A stretch of DNA of 37,991 nucleotides, taken from positions 1 through 37,991 of the forward strand of contig CAJWCO010000023.1 in the NCBI GenBank assembly GCA_913031145.1, written 5' to 3'. Numbering within the stretch: position 1 is the stretch's first letter; each line of letters begins with the position of its first letter. The position numbers and the translations under genes were made by a program. The stretch is from an uncultured Cellvibrionales bacterium (lineage in GTDB: Bacteria > Pseudomonadota > Gammaproteobacteria > Pseudomonadales > Porticoccaceae). Below the pieces are notes generated by a model. That model saw nothing but the letters and a program-made list of their open reading frames with translations, ran no database searches and had not been told where the DNA came from. This document shows, in pieces, positions 1-9,388 of this stretch.

Positions 1-153
1 TTGTGCCTCTTGAATATCGACGGTCAGTCGCGGCGGCGGCGGCGCTTCAGTGCGTACTGGTAAAGGTTTAAAGTAGAACGTTGCGCTAATAATGAGGCTT
101 CCCATGGCCAAAACTGCCAGCGTAACGATTAACTTTTTTCTCATCTTCGACAT
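1..153 (-). CDS. RND efflux periplasmic adaptor subunit (N-terminal fragment)
   Basis: Only the first 51 codons are inside the window; the gene continues past the left edge. The start ATG (153-151) follows an AGGTGG ribosome site with short spacing. The peptide begins MSKMRKK, then a hydrophobic helix at about residues 8-28, then FYFKP and a proline run followed by RLTVDIQEAQ. A short N-terminal anchor, a Pro-rich linker and the start of a beta strand are how membrane-fusion proteins of RND/HlyD efflux pumps begin. In that family the adaptor links an inner-membrane pump to an outer-membrane channel. The family call rests on this short stretch only; another single-anchor periplasmic protein is possible. 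Confidence 0.55.
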   Translation of the reverse strand, partial: MSKMRKKLIVTLAVLAMGSLIISATFYFKPLPVRTEAPPPPRLTVDIQEAQ

Positions 154-449
154 AATGCCACCTGTTTAAATATGCTGCTAATATGCCGCGCCACGAAAGC
201 GTAATAGGGTTATTTAGCTGATTACTGGGTTGATTCAAAGCTGAGTTTTACCCAGTAGAGCGTGTACAACAAGTGGCATAAATACCTCGACTTAAAGTAT
301 ACGTCGTTAGCGTTCAAAATAGTGCTCGTTGCTAGATCATTTTCACCCACTATTTATGACGTATTGCTAAATTTGGAGCGGACTCGAACGATGACAACTC
401 ACCGCTTGACCCTCAACAATAAAGCCCGATAAATCAAGGAATCCACGCA

Positions 450-1802
450 CTATTTGGAGCGCCTCGCGCGAAAGGATGTCACGTGGCCTGCTACCATTAA
501 TAAAAAGCGCACTCTAAACTCGGGGACTTGGTAAAATATCCACGCTAAAAAAAGTGCATTTAAAAGCGACAAGACGAGAAAGAATTCGGGGATTGTCCAG
601 CCGAGTAAGGTGAGGCAGGCGATACCTAGCAGGCTGCCCGATATCATAAAGACCGCGTTACAAATGTTATTTGCAGCAATGACTCGCGCGCGCTGACCGC
701 TGTCTGTGCGTCCTTGGATCATGGCATACAGCGGTACGATAAAAAAACCACCAAAGAGACCAACACAGCCGAGGTCAAGAAGAATATGTAGACCGTCCCA
801 AAGTTCGACAAACTGGAGGGGGGAGATTTTACCGATGAACGCTGTATTCTGCTGATAACTGAGAGATGTTAGATAGGTGTCGAGGCTAAATAAGCTTAAG
901 CCTATCGCTCCGAGCGGCACAATACCGGGTTCAACGCGATGGCCCGAAAGTCGTGTACAGAGTAAGCAGCCACACGCAACGCCTACAATAAATGCCGCAA
1001 GTAACAATGAGATGAGTTGCGGATCGCCGTGTAAAACGGCGACAGCAAAATTGGGTACTTGAGTCAAAAAGCACCCGCCAAATAACCAGAACCATGAAAT
1101 ACACAATATACAATAAAAAACAGTTCGGTTCTCACGCGCAAGCGCAAAGTTTGTGGCTGTGTCGCGAAGCGGGTTCCAGGTGATCGCGGCAGTCGTTGCC
1201 GCGGTTGGCGGTGCCGTTGGAATTTCGCGGCTACATAACCATCCAATTACGGCGACCGTAACAATCGCAGCGCCTAACATGAAGCGCCCATTTGGCAGTG
1301 CGATCAACCACCCGCCCAATAGTGTTCCCATCAAAATGGAAACAAATGTGCCCATGCCCACTTGAGCATTGCCTGCGAGCAGTTCCTCAGCACGAAGGTG
1401 TTGTGGGATGATGGCGTATTTTAAGGGACCGAAAAAAGTCGATTGAAGACCTAATAGGAACAATACGGTCAGCATCACGGGCAGGTGAAGCGTGTACAGT
1501 GAAAAACATGCGACTACCATAATTACAATTTCCGCAGCCTTAATGCGACGTATTAGCATTGCTTTGTCAAAGTTGTCTGCGAGTTGGCCAGCAGTCGTTG
1601 AAAACAGTAGGTAGGGAAGAATAAACAGTCCTACGGCAAGATTTGTGACAAAATCGGTGCTGTTACCGGACAGAGACACGACTTGACTCACGACAATCAC
1701 TAGGACGGCATTTTTAAATAAATTATCGTTCAGCGCGCCCAAGAACTGGGTGGCAAATAACGGTAGAAATCGTCGCTTTTGAAAAAGTTCGAACTGGCTC
1801 AT
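450..1802 (-). CDS. MFS transporter, LplT-like (lysophospholipid transporter family)
   Basis: A 450-residue, strongly hydrophobic protein with about twelve membrane segments. Near the N terminus it carries FLGALNDNLFKN (about residues 20-31), typical of LplT and of the transporter half of LplT-Aas fusion proteins, which move lysophospholipids across the inner membrane for re-acylation. No acyltransferase domain is attached or adjacent, so the substrate is inferred from family only. It begins 24 nt after the ubiD stop on the same strand, so it is probably the last gene of a rho-ubiD-MFS transcription unit, although no good Shine-Dalgarno is visible before the ATG. It ends with TAG at 450. Confidence 0.8.
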   Translation of the reverse strand: MSQFELFQKRRFLPLFATQFLGALNDNLFKNAVLVIVVSQVVSLSGNSTDFVTNLAVGLFILPYLLFSTTAGQLADNFDKAMLIRRIKAAEIVIMVVACFSLYTLHLPVMLTVLFLLGLQSTFFGPLKYAIIPQHLRAEELLAGNAQVGMGTFVSILMGTLLGGWLIALPNGRFMLGAAIVTVAVIGWLCSREIPTAPPTAATTAAITWNPLRDTATNFALARENRTVFYCILCISWFWLFGGCFLTQVPNFAVAVLHGDPQLISLLLAAFIVGVACGCLLCTRLSGHRVEPGIVPLGAIGLSLFSLDTYLTSLSYQQNTAFIGKISPLQFVELWDGLHILLDLGCVGLFGGFFIVPLYAMIQGRTDSGQRARVIAANNICNAVFMISGSLLGIACLTLLGWTIPEFFLVLSLLNALFLAWIFYQVPEFRVRFLLMVAGHVTSFRARRSK

Positions 1803-1826
1803 AAAGGTTTCGATTGAATACCTCTT

Positions 1827-3308
1827 TTACTGATTTTTTTCCAAGGGTATTTCCAAAGAATCCCAAATCTCATCAATACGCTCTTTAACGCGCTTATCCA
1901 TCGCGATGGGACGTCCCCATTCTCGCTGACTTTCGCCTGCCATCTTATGGGTTGCATCGAGTCCCATTTTGGAGCCTAGACCCGAAACGGGAGAGGCAAA
2001 GTCTAGGTAATCAATGGGCGTATTCTCGATTAAAAGCGTATCGCGCGCGGGATCCATGCGTGTAGTCATTGCCCAGATGACGTCCGACCACTGACGAATA
2101 TCAATATCTTCGTCGGTGACAATGACAAATTTTGTATACATAAATTGCCGTAAAAAAGACCATACCCCCATCATGACCCGTTTTGCATGACCTGGGTATT
2201 GTTTTTTCATACTGACAATAGCCAAACGGTATGAACAGCCCTCAGGGGGCAGATAAAAATCCACAATTTCTGGGAATTGTTTCTGTAAGATCGGCACAAA
2301 CACTTCGTTCAGAGCAACCCCGAGAATAGCGGGTTCATCCGGCGGGCGTCCAGTGTAGGTACTGTGGTAAATGGGGTCTCGCCTATGCGTCACCCGGTCG
2401 ACTGTAAATACAGGGAATTTCTCAACCTCATTGTAATAACCGGTGTGATCACCGAACGGACCTTCGTTGGCGTCTTCGCCAGGGTGAAGATGCCCTTCTA
2501 GGATATATTCGGCGCTGGCGGGCACCTGAAGATCGCTACCCAGACATTGCGCTACCTGTGTTTTCTCGCCCCGCAAGAGCCCTGCAAAAGCGTACTCCGA
2601 TAACGTATCGGGGACTGGCGTTACTGCACCGAGGGTAGTCGCAGGATCTGCTCCTAAAGCAACGGCGACCGGATAGGGCTTGCCGGGATGGCGAAATTGC
2701 CATTCACGGTAATCGAGTGCGCCACCTCGATGCGCCAGCCAACGCATAATAAGTTTATTTTTGGCGATTTTCTGCATCCGGTAAATACCTAGATTCTGTC
2801 GCTCTTTGTCAGGCCCTCGAGTGATGACTAACGGCCAAGTGACGAGTGGTGCTGCATCCTCGGGCCAGCAGGTTTGGATTGGCAATCGGTCAAGATTCAC
2901 TGCATCGCCTTCAAGTACGATTTCCTGACAGGGCGCACGACGCACAAGCTTGACCGGCATATTTAAAATTTGTTTGAAGTCATGGCGTTTTTCCCAGAGG
3001 TCGCGCCAGCCTTTGGGCGGTTCCGGCTCTTTCAAAAAAGCCAGTAATACGCCAATATCCCTCAGTCCCTGCAGGGTTTCCTGCCCCATACCCATAGCCA
3101 CTCGCTCGGGCGTACCGAAAAGATTGCACAACACCGGCACGTCATATCCTGTGGGGTTTTCGAAAAGTAGGGCAGGGCCGCCAGCCCGCAGTGTACGATC
3201 ACTGATTTCGGTCATTTCAAGGTAAGGGTCAACGGGTTGACGGACGCGAACTAACTCCCCACGCTGCTCGAGGAAGCCAATGAATTCACGGAGGTCAGCG
3301 TACTTCAT
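1827..3308 (-). CDS. ubiD: UbiD, 4-hydroxy-3-polyprenylbenzoate decarboxylase
   Basis: The enzyme decarboxylates polyprenyl-4-hydroxybenzoate in ubiquinone biosynthesis, using the prenylated flavin made by UbiX. The product is 493 residues, the usual size for UbiD (about 490-500). It starts [15 protein letters not shown] and carries the family blocks NLGIYRMQ (172-179) and [12 protein letters not shown] (281-292), which lie in the cofactor/metal region, plus a C-terminal block ending [11 protein letters not shown]. It begins 30 nt downstream of the rho stop, on the same strand, so it is probably co-transcribed with rho. UbiX is not in the window. Nothing appears broken. Confidence 0.96.
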   Translation of the reverse strand: MKYADLREFIGFLEQRGELVRVRQPVDPYLEMTEISDRTLRAGGPALLFENPTGYDVPVLCNLFGTPERVAMGMGQETLQGLRDIGVLLAFLKEPEPPKGWRDLWEKRHDFKQILNMPVKLVRRAPCQEIVLEGDAVNLDRLPIQTCWPEDAAPLVTWPLVITRGPDKERQNLGIYRMQKIAKNKLIMRWLAHRGGALDYREWQFRHPGKPYPVAVALGADPATTLGAVTPVPDTLSEYAFAGLLRGEKTQVAQCLGSDLQVPASAEYILEGHLHPGEDANEGPFGDHTGYYNEVEKFPVFTVDRVTHRRDPIYHSTYTGRPPDEPAILGVALNEVFVPILQKQFPEIVDFYLPPEGCSYRLAIVSMKKQYPGHAKRVMMGVWSFLRQFMYTKFVIVTDEDIDIRQWSDVIWAMTTRMDPARDTLLIENTPIDYLDFASPVSGLGSKMGLDATHKMAGESQREWGRPIAMDKRVKERIDEIWDSLEIPLEKNQ

Positions 3309-3338
3309 GGGAGTCTCATTGATGCAGGTGGTAGCGGT

Positions 3339-4598
3339 TTATTTCCGCTTCATTGCGCCAAAGAATTCGTGGTTGTTCTTGTAGCCTTTAAGTTTTTCTA
3401 CCATGAATTCTACGGCGGCGAGGTCTTCCATGTCATGCAACAGTTTCCTCAAAATCCATATTCGCTGCAATTCTACTTCATCGATCAACAATTCTTCACG
3501 GCGCGTACCAGAGCGACGGATATTAATGGCTGGATAGACGCGTTTTTCGGAAATTTTTCGGTCTAGATGCAACTCCATGTTACCCGTGCCTTTGAATTCC
3601 TCATAGATAACTTCGTCCATTTTGGAGCCAGTATCCACCAACGACGTCGCTATGATAGTTAGGCTGCCGCCGTGTTCGATATTACGCGCAGCACCAAAAA
3701 AGCGTTTTGGTTTTTCCAATGCATGGGCATCGACGCCGCCCGTTAGCACTTTTCCGGAAGAGGGAATGACGGTGTTGTAGGCGCGCGCCAAACGGGTGAT
3801 TGAATCTAGCAGGATAACAACGTCACGCTTGTGTTCAACAAGGCGTTTGGCTTTTTCAATGACCATTTCGGCAACTTGGACATGGCGAGTGGGCGGTTCG
3901 TCAAACGTCGATGCGATAACTTCGCCGCGCACGGTTCGCTGCATTTCCGTCACTTCTTCTGGTCGTTCGTCAATTAGCAAGACAATAATGTAGCAGTCTG
4001 GATTGTTTCGAATGATAGATTGCGCGATGTGCTGCATCATAATAGTCTTGCCCGCTTTGGGCGGCGCTACGATGAGTCCTCGCTGCCCGCGACCAATCGG
4101 AGCTACTAAGTCAATAATGCGACCGGTGAGATCTTCGGTAGAACCATTGCCCGATTCCAACGTCAGCCGGTTGTCAGGAAATAAGGGAGTAAGATTTTCG
4201 AATAAAATTTTGTTTCGAACATTTTCCGGGGTGTCGTAGTTTATTTCGTCGACTTTGAGCATTGCGAAATAACGCTCGCCATCTTTGGGAGGGCGGATTT
4301 TTCCAGCTATCGCGTCTCCTGTGCGAAGATTAAAACGCCGAATTTGGCTGGGTGAGACATAAATATCGTCTGGACCTGCCAAATAAGATGAGCCTGCAGA
4401 CCGCAGAAACCCAAAACCGTCAGGAAGAATTTCTAAAACACCATTACCGTAGATGTCTTCGCCGCTTTTTGCATGGCGCTTTAGCAACGAGAAAATAATA
4501 TCCTGTTTACGCGATCTTGCGACATTGTCGAGACCAAGAGATTCCGCGAGCTGGATGAGTTCGCCAATGGGTTTAATTTTAAGTTCGGATAAATTCAT
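3339..4598 (-). CDS. rho: Transcription termination factor Rho
   Basis: Hexameric RNA-dependent ATPase that terminates transcription. The start chosen (4598) gives 419 residues, the E. coli length, and begins [14 protein letters not shown], aligning with the E. coli N terminus; an in-frame ATG ten codons upstream (4628) is possible, but that extension is not conserved. Neither start has a clear Shine-Dalgarno. Visible domains: N-terminal helical domain with RKQDIIF, the RNA-binding cold-shock motif DGFGFLR (60-66), Walker A APPKAGKT (178-185), and [15 protein letters not shown] with the Q/R-loop region [10 protein letters not shown] sigma70-type promoter lies about 130 nt upstream, leaving a long leader, as is usual for autoregulated rho genes. 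Confidence 0.98.
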   Translation of the reverse strand: MNLSELKIKPIGELIQLAESLGLDNVARSRKQDIIFSLLKRHAKSGEDIYGNGVLEILPDGFGFLRSAGSSYLAGPDDIYVSPSQIRRFNLRTGDAIAGKIRPPKDGERYFAMLKVDEINYDTPENVRNKILFENLTPLFPDNRLTLESGNGSTEDLTGRIIDLVAPIGRGQRGLIVAPPKAGKTIMMQHIAQSIIRNNPDCYIIVLLIDERPEEVTEMQRTVRGEVIASTFDEPPTRHVQVAEMVIEKAKRLVEHKRDVVILLDSITRLARAYNTVIPSSGKVLTGGVDAHALEKPKRFFGAARNIEHGGSLTIIATSLVDTGSKMDEVIYEEFKGTGNMELHLDRKISEKRVYPAINIRRSGTRREELLIDEVELQRIWILRKLLHDMEDLAAVEFMVEKLKGYKNNHEFFGAMKRK

Positions 4599-4726
4599 AA
4601 GGAGACTTTTGAGGTTCGTCTGCAACATCGGATCGGTGTGAGCGCTTTTTCTAATGGTGTATATGATTGGAAGCCACCGCGTAGCGAATGGATCGTTATG
4701 AAAGTCAGCGGGGATTTTGTGGCCGA

Positions 4727-4754
4727 ATTATAACAACGCTCAGGTAAATCACAA
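4727..4754 (-). promoter_or_regulatory. Probable sigma70 promoter of rho
   Basis: On the minus strand a TTGTGA -35 element (4754-4749) is separated by 16 nt from a perfect TATAAT -10 element (4732-4727). It lies between trxA and rho and points at rho, giving an untranslated leader of roughly 120 nt before the ATG at 4598. The element match is seen; its use is inferred. Confidence 0.6.
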
Positions 4755-4792
4755 GCTCTTTTTTGGCGCCTTCAGAAACTACATATCGATCA

Positions 4793-5119
4793 CTACATAA
4801 AACTGTCCACGAACTCGACTAATTGCGTTTTCGAGAGAGCGCCGACCTTGGTGGCTTCAATATTACCATTCTTAAATGCGAGCAACGTCGGTATGCCGCG
4901 CACATTATATTTAGCCGCAGTTTCAGGATTACTATCCACATCAATTTTGCAGACTTTAACCTTGCCGACATATTCTTGTGAGATCTCATCTAAAAGCGGT
5001 GCAATCATTTTGCATGGCCCGCACCATTCCGCCCAAAAGTCTAAGAGGGTGGGTATGTCCGATTGTAATATTTCATTATCAAAACTCGCATCTGTAACGT
5101 GAACAAGATGATCACTCAT
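4793..5119 (-). CDS. trxA: Thioredoxin 1
   Basis: Small cytoplasmic dithiol-disulfide oxidoreductase of 108 residues, the normal TrxA size. The active site WCGPC is at residues 32-36, and the conserved cis-proline loop RGIPTLL and GALSK are present. The start at 5119 ([10 protein letters not shown]) is preferred to an in-frame ATG 16 codons upstream because it has an AAGGAA ribosome site about 9 nt away and matches family N termini. The trxA-rho arrangement on one strand is conserved in many gammaproteobacteria. An 84-nt gap separates it from hemW upstream. Confidence 0.96.
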   Translation of the reverse strand: MSDHLVHVTDASFDNEILQSDIPTLLDFWAEWCGPCKMIAPLLDEISQEYVGKVKVCKIDVDSNPETAAKYNVRGIPTLLAFKNGNIEATKVGALSKTQLVEFVDSFM

Positions 5120-5203
5120 AGCATTATGTTCCTTTGGGATAGTTGGGCAATAGAAGACAGCGGGCATATATTAACATTAGCGCTCTCTGGTCACCAAATA
5201 AAA

Positions 5204-6391
5204 TCACGCCTCGCTCGCGTCTATCCAGTCGCGTCTCGCGAATCGTTCAAGAACACTGTCTAAAAATCGGTAACCAAGAGGCGTCGCGCGTACTTGGCCA
5301 CTTTGCATACTGAGTAGCCCTTTCGCTTCTAGATCATGTATTGATTGCAAGAAACGATCGTTGTGTATTCCTGTGCGCGGGGAGAAAGATGTAGCTGGGA
5401 ATCCTTCTTTGAGTCGCAGCGCATTCATCATGAATTCCATCGGTCGCTCACCGAAGGGTATTTCTTTCGATCGCACCGCGCCGAGCGCGTGCTGAGACAA
5501 GTAATCGCCTGGCTGACGTGTCCTTTGCGATCGTACAATGGTTTGCCGATCCATGAGAGTTATCTTCCCATGCGCGCCTGCACCAATACCCAAATAGTCT
5601 CCAAACTCCCAGTAATTACGATTGTGTTTTGATTCACAGTTATTTTTTGCGAAGGCAGATACTTCATATTGACGGTAACCCCCGCTTTCAAGTTCGTCCA
5701 TTCCAGTGAGGTTAATCGTTGCGAGTCGGTCCTCGGCGGGAAGTTCAGGCGGGTGTGAATGAAAGGCTGTATTGGCCTCGATGGTGAGTTGGTACCAAGA
5801 GATATGTTCAGCATCGGCAGCCATTGCGCACTGAAGATCGTACGACGACTCCTCGTTTGTTTGCTGCGGTAAGCCGTGCATGAGGTCGATGTTAATATGA
5901 GCGAAATTGGCGGCGCGTGCAGCGTTAATGGCATCGTGAGCTTGCCGACTATTGTGCACTCTGCCAAGCCGAGCCAGATGGTCACTATTGAAGCTTTGAA
6001 TGCCTATCGACAGGCGATTGACACCTGCTTCACGGTAACTCTGAAAGCGGATTTGGTCGGCGCTGCCGGGGTTGGCCTCTAAGGTAATTTCAATACCGTC
6101 TTCAAAGCCTATTAATTCTTCTGCAGCGAGCAAAACAGCATTAATGGAATGTCCTGAAAACAGGCTCGGTGTACCCCCGCCAAAAAATATGGAGCTGATC
6201 TTGCGCTCCTGCACCCAGCCCAGGTCATTCTTAATGTCGGCAATTAACGCGTTTACATAGTTCTTTTCGGGAAGCGGGCCTGCGCTGGCATGAGAATTGA
6301 AGTCGCAGTAGGGACATTTTTTTTCGCACCACGGAATATGCACGTAGAGCGCCAGTGGGGGTAACTCTAACGGCCGTGCAGGTGGAGCCAT
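5204..6391 (-). CDS. hemW: HemW, radical SAM heme chaperone
   Basis: Radical-SAM protein formerly annotated as oxygen-independent coproporphyrinogen oxidase; HemW proteins bind and deliver heme rather than act as HemN. With the ATG at 6391 the protein has 395 residues. The cluster motif CEKKCPYCDF gives cysteines at 22, 26 and 29 in CxxxCxxC spacing, lacking the extra cysteine typical of HemN, followed by IFFGGGTPSLF and EANPGS. A TTG three codons earlier (6400) would overlap the rdgB stop codon; I prefer the ATG because LPPLALYVHIPWC then sits close to the N terminus, as in E. coli. It is tightly coupled to rdgB upstream. Confidence 0.93.
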   Translation of the reverse strand: MAPPARPLELPPLALYVHIPWCEKKCPYCDFNSHASAGPLPEKNYVNALIADIKNDLGWVQERKISSIFFGGGTPSLFSGHSINAVLLAAEELIGFEDGIEITLEANPGSADQIRFQSYREAGVNRLSIGIQSFNSDHLARLGRVHNSRQAHDAINAARAANFAHINIDLMHGLPQQTNEESSYDLQCAMAADAEHISWYQLTIEANTAFHSHPPELPAEDRLATINLTGMDELESGGYRQYEVSAFAKNNCESKHNRNYWEFGDYLGIGAGAHGKITLMDRQTIVRSQRTRQPGDYLSQHALGAVRSKEIPFGERPMEFMMNALRLKEGFPATSFSPRTGIHNDRFLQSIHDLEAKGLLSMQSGQVRATPLGYRFLDSVLERFARRDWIDASEA

Positions 6392-6396
6392 TGCGT

Positions 6397-7011
6397 TCAA
6401 TTACCACAGTGCGAGGGTAGGTCTCGAGCCTTTAACCCAGCGATTAGTTGCTTAAGCGCACGACCGCGGTGGCTAATTTGATTTTTCTCTACAGAGTTTA
6501 ACTCCGATGCGCGGGCGTTTTTTCCCGCGACGATAAACAGCGGGTCATAGCCAAACCCTCCGTCACCGCGACAATCGGTTGCGATAACCCCTTCCCAACT
6601 TGCCTGACAAATAAGGGGTGTCGGGTCCTCCGCATGTCTGAGATAAACGATAACGGCTTGGTACCGTGCAGTGCGCTCGTGTTCAGGGACACCGGTAAGG
6701 CGTTCAAGTAAATAGCTGTTGTTGTCTTTGTCGCTCGCTTGTTGGTTTGCAAAGCGTGCGGAGAATATACCTGGTGCACCGCGCAGGCAGTCGACTTCAA
6801 GACCCGAGTCGTCTGCTATTGCGGGCCGCAAGGCGACGCGCGCTGCATGTCGCGCCTTGATGAGCGCATTCTCCACAAAGGTCAGCCCCGTTTCTTCGAC
6901 CGATTCAATACCGAGGGACGACTGCGGTAAAACCGCAAAGCCAACGTCCGCTAATAGCTGCCGAAACTCGCGAATTTTCCCCGAGTTGTTGCTTGCTAGT
7001 ACAACATCCAT
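6397..7011 (-). CDS. rdgB: RdgB/HAM1 non-canonical purine NTP pyrophosphatase
   Basis: Hydrolyses dITP/ITP and XTP to monophosphates, keeping deaminated purines out of nucleic acids. The chosen ATG (7011) gives 204 residues beginning MDVVLASNNSGKIREF, matching the family, with an AGGCGA ribosome site upstream. In-frame ATGs at 7044 and 7101 would add unconserved residues and overlap the preceding gene. Hallmarks are ETGLTFVENALIKARHAA, ADDSGLEVD, the GGFGYDPLF nucleotide loop and SHRGRALKQL near the C terminus. It sits in the conserved metX-metW-DUF4426-rdgB-hemW string, 19 nt after DUF4426. Confidence 0.95.
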   Translation of the reverse strand: MDVVLASNNSGKIREFRQLLADVGFAVLPQSSLGIESVEETGLTFVENALIKARHAARVALRPAIADDSGLEVDCLRGAPGIFSARFANQQASDKDNNSYLLERLTGVPEHERTARYQAVIVYLRHAEDPTPLICQASWEGVIATDCRGDGGFGYDPLFIVAGKNARASELNSVEKNQISHRGRALKQLIAGLKARDLPSHCGN

Positions 7012-7030
7012 CGGTGAGTGTCGCCTATCG

Positions 7031-7477
7031 TTATTTGTCGACATACATAATCTTTTGAAACTTAAACGCGTAGGCAGGGGCAGCGCTGTCGGTTTTAACA
7101 CGAATCTTGAAGGTTAAAAAGTCTTCATTGTCAAACTCAAACGGCGCGATGTAATAGACGGTCGAGCCCTCTTGTATTTCGGTAAAGTCCAATTTTTTTG
7201 TTTGCTGCATAATATTCGAAAACTCGCCATAAATAATGATCGGCAGACCGGTGCCTAGTTTTTTGACCGCGGCAATGTTTACAACGCCTCGATCTACACC
7301 TCGAATAATGCCGTTGGCGCTGGCGATCTCTGCCGGTATAACGGTGCTTGGAAACGCGCTATAAAATATCTTTAAATCGCCATGGGTTTTGAAGGCATCG
7401 CCCACAACGGAAGTTGTCAGCAAGGCCGTCAGTAGCAATAGGAGCACGTGGGTTAACCGAAGCTGCGTTGTCTTCAT
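7031..7477 (-). CDS. DUF4426 family secreted protein
   Basis: A 148-residue protein of unknown function belonging to DUF4426, recognised from the pattern KTHGDLKIFYSAFPST, then RGVVNIAAVKK and EIQEGSTVYYIAPFEF. Residues 1-27 form a classic signal peptide (MKTTQLRLTH, then a Leu-rich core), so it should be periplasmic. The ATG at 7477 is chosen because it places the signal peptide at the N terminus and has AGAAAGG just upstream; a longer in-frame reading to 7645 overlaps metW and is unlikely. Genes of this family are regularly found between metW and rdgB in gammaproteobacteria, as here, but no role is established. Confidence 0.85.
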   Translation of the reverse strand: MKTTQLRLTHVLLLLLTALLTTSVVGDAFKTHGDLKIFYSAFPSTVIPAEIASANGIIRGVDRGVVNIAAVKKLGTGLPIIIYGEFSNIMQQTKKLDFTEIQEGSTVYYIAPFEFDNEDFLTFKIRVKTDSAAPAYAFKFQKIMYVDK

Positions 7478-7508
7478 GTGCCTTTCTACTCCATGCGTGT
7501 TTCGACAG

Positions 7509-8099
7509 TCATCGACTGAGGTGATAGATGGCTGTTTCGGTAAATAAATTCGGCCACAGATCTTTAATGTAACAGTCTGGTAGCCCTTCCGCGATATGCT
7601 GCCGGTGCAGTATACGGATATTCCTTTGACGGCACAGCACTTCAAAATCGGCGCAGGTAAACAAGTGAATGTTAGGGGTGTCGTACCACTGGTAGGCGAG
7701 CTGCAGAGTTACAGGCATTTGACCCTTTAGGGTCAGGTATAGACGGGTACGCCAGTGCCCAAAATTTGGAAAGGTGACAATGCATTCTCGACCTATGCGA
7801 AGCATTTCGTCTAATACAAGGTGCGGATAGCGCATGACCTGCAGTGCTTGCATCATAATGACGCTGTCGAAGCTGTTGTCAGCAAAGTTACTCAATCCAG
7901 AATTGAGATCTTGTTCGATGACATTGATATCTTTTTCGATACATTTTTGTATCGACTTGGGGTCGATTTCAAGCCCATAACCGTGGATGTTTAGACTATT
8001 TCTAAGACTTTGAAGCAGCGTGCCATCACCACAAGCAAGGTCGAGTACTCGGCTTTCCGAGCTCACCCATAGATGAACAAATGATTCGTCTGTCGTCAT
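7509..8099 (-). CDS. metW: Methionine biosynthesis protein MetW
   Basis: A 196-residue protein with a class I SAM-methyltransferase fold: SAM-loop motif VLDLACGDG (18-26), GLEID and a post-loop FPNFGHWRTRLYL block diagnostic of MetW. MetW is paired with MetX in many proteobacteria and is reported to support its acyltransferase activity; the exact chemistry is less clear. The start ATG (8099) overlaps the metX stop in an ATGA arrangement, indicating translational coupling and one operon. Confidence 0.94.
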   Translation of the reverse strand: MTTDESFVHLWVSSESRVLDLACGDGTLLQSLRNSLNIHGYGLEIDPKSIQKCIEKDINVIEQDLNSGLSNFADNSFDSVIMMQALQVMRYPHLVLDEMLRIGRECIVTFPNFGHWRTRLYLTLKGQMPVTLQLAYQWYDTPNIHLFTCADFEVLCRQRNIRILHRQHIAEGLPDCYIKDLWPNLFTETAIYHLSR

Positions 8100-9253
8100 C
8101 TGTTCGGTATCCTCAGTTGCGCTGCAACGCGCTTTAAATAGCCCCCAAGTGCTTGCTGATAGCGGGGGTTGGGCAATAAAAAAGCGTCATGCCCTTGATC
8201 GGAGTCAACTTCAACATAGGTGACATTTTTACCTGATGCGATCAGTGCATCGGTAATGTCTTTGGAGCATTGGGCTGGAAAGCGCCAATCACTGGTAAAC
8301 GAAATCACTAAGAATTTACATTTAGCATGCTGAAACGCGCTAACAGGGTCGTGTTGGTAATCTCGGGAAAGGTCGAAGTAGTCCAGCATTTTGGTGATTA
8401 GAATATATGAATTGGCATCAAATTCGTTAGAAAATTTATCGCCTTGATAATTTAAGTAGCTTTCGATCTGAAATTCAACGGGATCGGTCTTTCCAACCAA
8501 AAAATCGCCGATACGTAATTCTCGGCCAAACTTGTCGGCCATGGCTGTATCTGACAAGTAGGTTACATGTCCAATCATGCGCGCGAGTGCAAGACCGCGT
8601 CGTGGGACTTTGTCCGTCTGTGCGTAGCGACCTTCGTGAAAATCTGGATCTGATTTGATCGCGCGACGGGCTATTTCATTAAACGCAATATTTTGCGCAG
8701 ATAGCTTCATCGCGGACGCAATCACAATCGCATTAAGTAGTTTTTCGGGGTGCTCGATGGACCAGCGCATGACTTGCATTCCGCCGAGGCTACCACCCAC
8801 TACGGCTGCCCAGCAGTCAATATGATAATGAGCCATCAACAGATGCTGTGACGCCATCCAGTCCCTCGCTCGCAAAGGCGGAAAATCGGGACCCCAGACT
8901 TTTTCGGTCTGCGGGTTTTGTGACAAAGGGCCGGTGCTCCCAAAGCAGCTACCAATATTGTTCGGACAAACCACGAAAAAATGCTCTGTGTCGATCGCCT
9001 TCCCGGGTCCAATATAATGATCCCACCAACCGGGCTTTTTGTCGTCTGTATGCCACCCAGCGGCATGATGGCTGCCACTGAGTGCGTGACAAATTAAAAT
9101 AGCATTGGTGCGCTCGGCATTTAGCCTGCCGTAGGTTTCAACGCATAGGTCGTGCGCATCAAGCACAATACCACAGGCGAGTTTTAGTGGCGCTGTAATG
9201 GACACATGCTGTGTTTCAACTAGGCCAAGAGAGGATTCATTAGGTGAAGACAT
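8096..9253 (-). CDS. metX: Homoserine O-acyltransferase MetX
   Basis: Alpha/beta-hydrolase enzyme that acylates homoserine in methionine synthesis. It has 385 residues, with the nucleophile elbow GGSLGGMQ (Ser155), acid Asp322 in TSDWRF and His355 in QGHDAF forming the catalytic triad. The family includes acetyl- and succinyl-transferases. The Arg right after Asp322-Trp323 recalls the succinyl-specific MetX group of proteobacteria, so succinyl-CoA may be the donor, but I cannot settle this from the sequence alone. It is first in the metX-metW pair and divergent from the aldo/keto reductase. No clear Shine-Dalgarno precedes the ATG. Confidence 0.94.
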   Translation of the reverse strand: MSSPNESSLGLVETQHVSITAPLKLACGIVLDAHDLCVETYGRLNAERTNAILICHALSGSHHAAGWHTDDKKPGWWDHYIGPGKAIDTEHFFVVCPNNIGSCFGSTGPLSQNPQTEKVWGPDFPPLRARDWMASQHLLMAHYHIDCWAAVVGGSLGGMQVMRWSIEHPEKLLNAIVIASAMKLSAQNIAFNEIARRAIKSDPDFHEGRYAQTDKVPRRGLALARMIGHVTYLSDTAMADKFGRELRIGDFLVGKTDPVEFQIESYLNYQGDKFSNEFDANSYILITKMLDYFDLSRDYQHDPVSAFQHAKCKFLVISFTSDWRFPAQCSKDITDALIASGKNVTYVEVDSDQGHDAFLLPNPRYQQALGGYLKRVAAQLRIPNR

Positions 9254-9388
9254 GACTAGCTTTGAAGCTTAACTATTACCATAATTGTGCAGTCTAAGAG
9301 CGTGTTCATCGCAACGCAACTGCGAGGGCATTTATTTTACAGGCAACGGAAAATAGATGATGGACGGACCCGTCATTCGGAGAGATCA

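Noticed and set aside
5560-5985. 141-codon minus-strand frame inside hemW
   Set aside because: It is a shadow frame of a strongly conserved gene, Thr/Ser-rich and without recognisable domains.
9254-9388. SAM riboswitch or MetJ box upstream of metX
   Set aside because: No conserved riboswitch core and no tandem AGACGTCT-like boxes are visible in the metX-tas interval.
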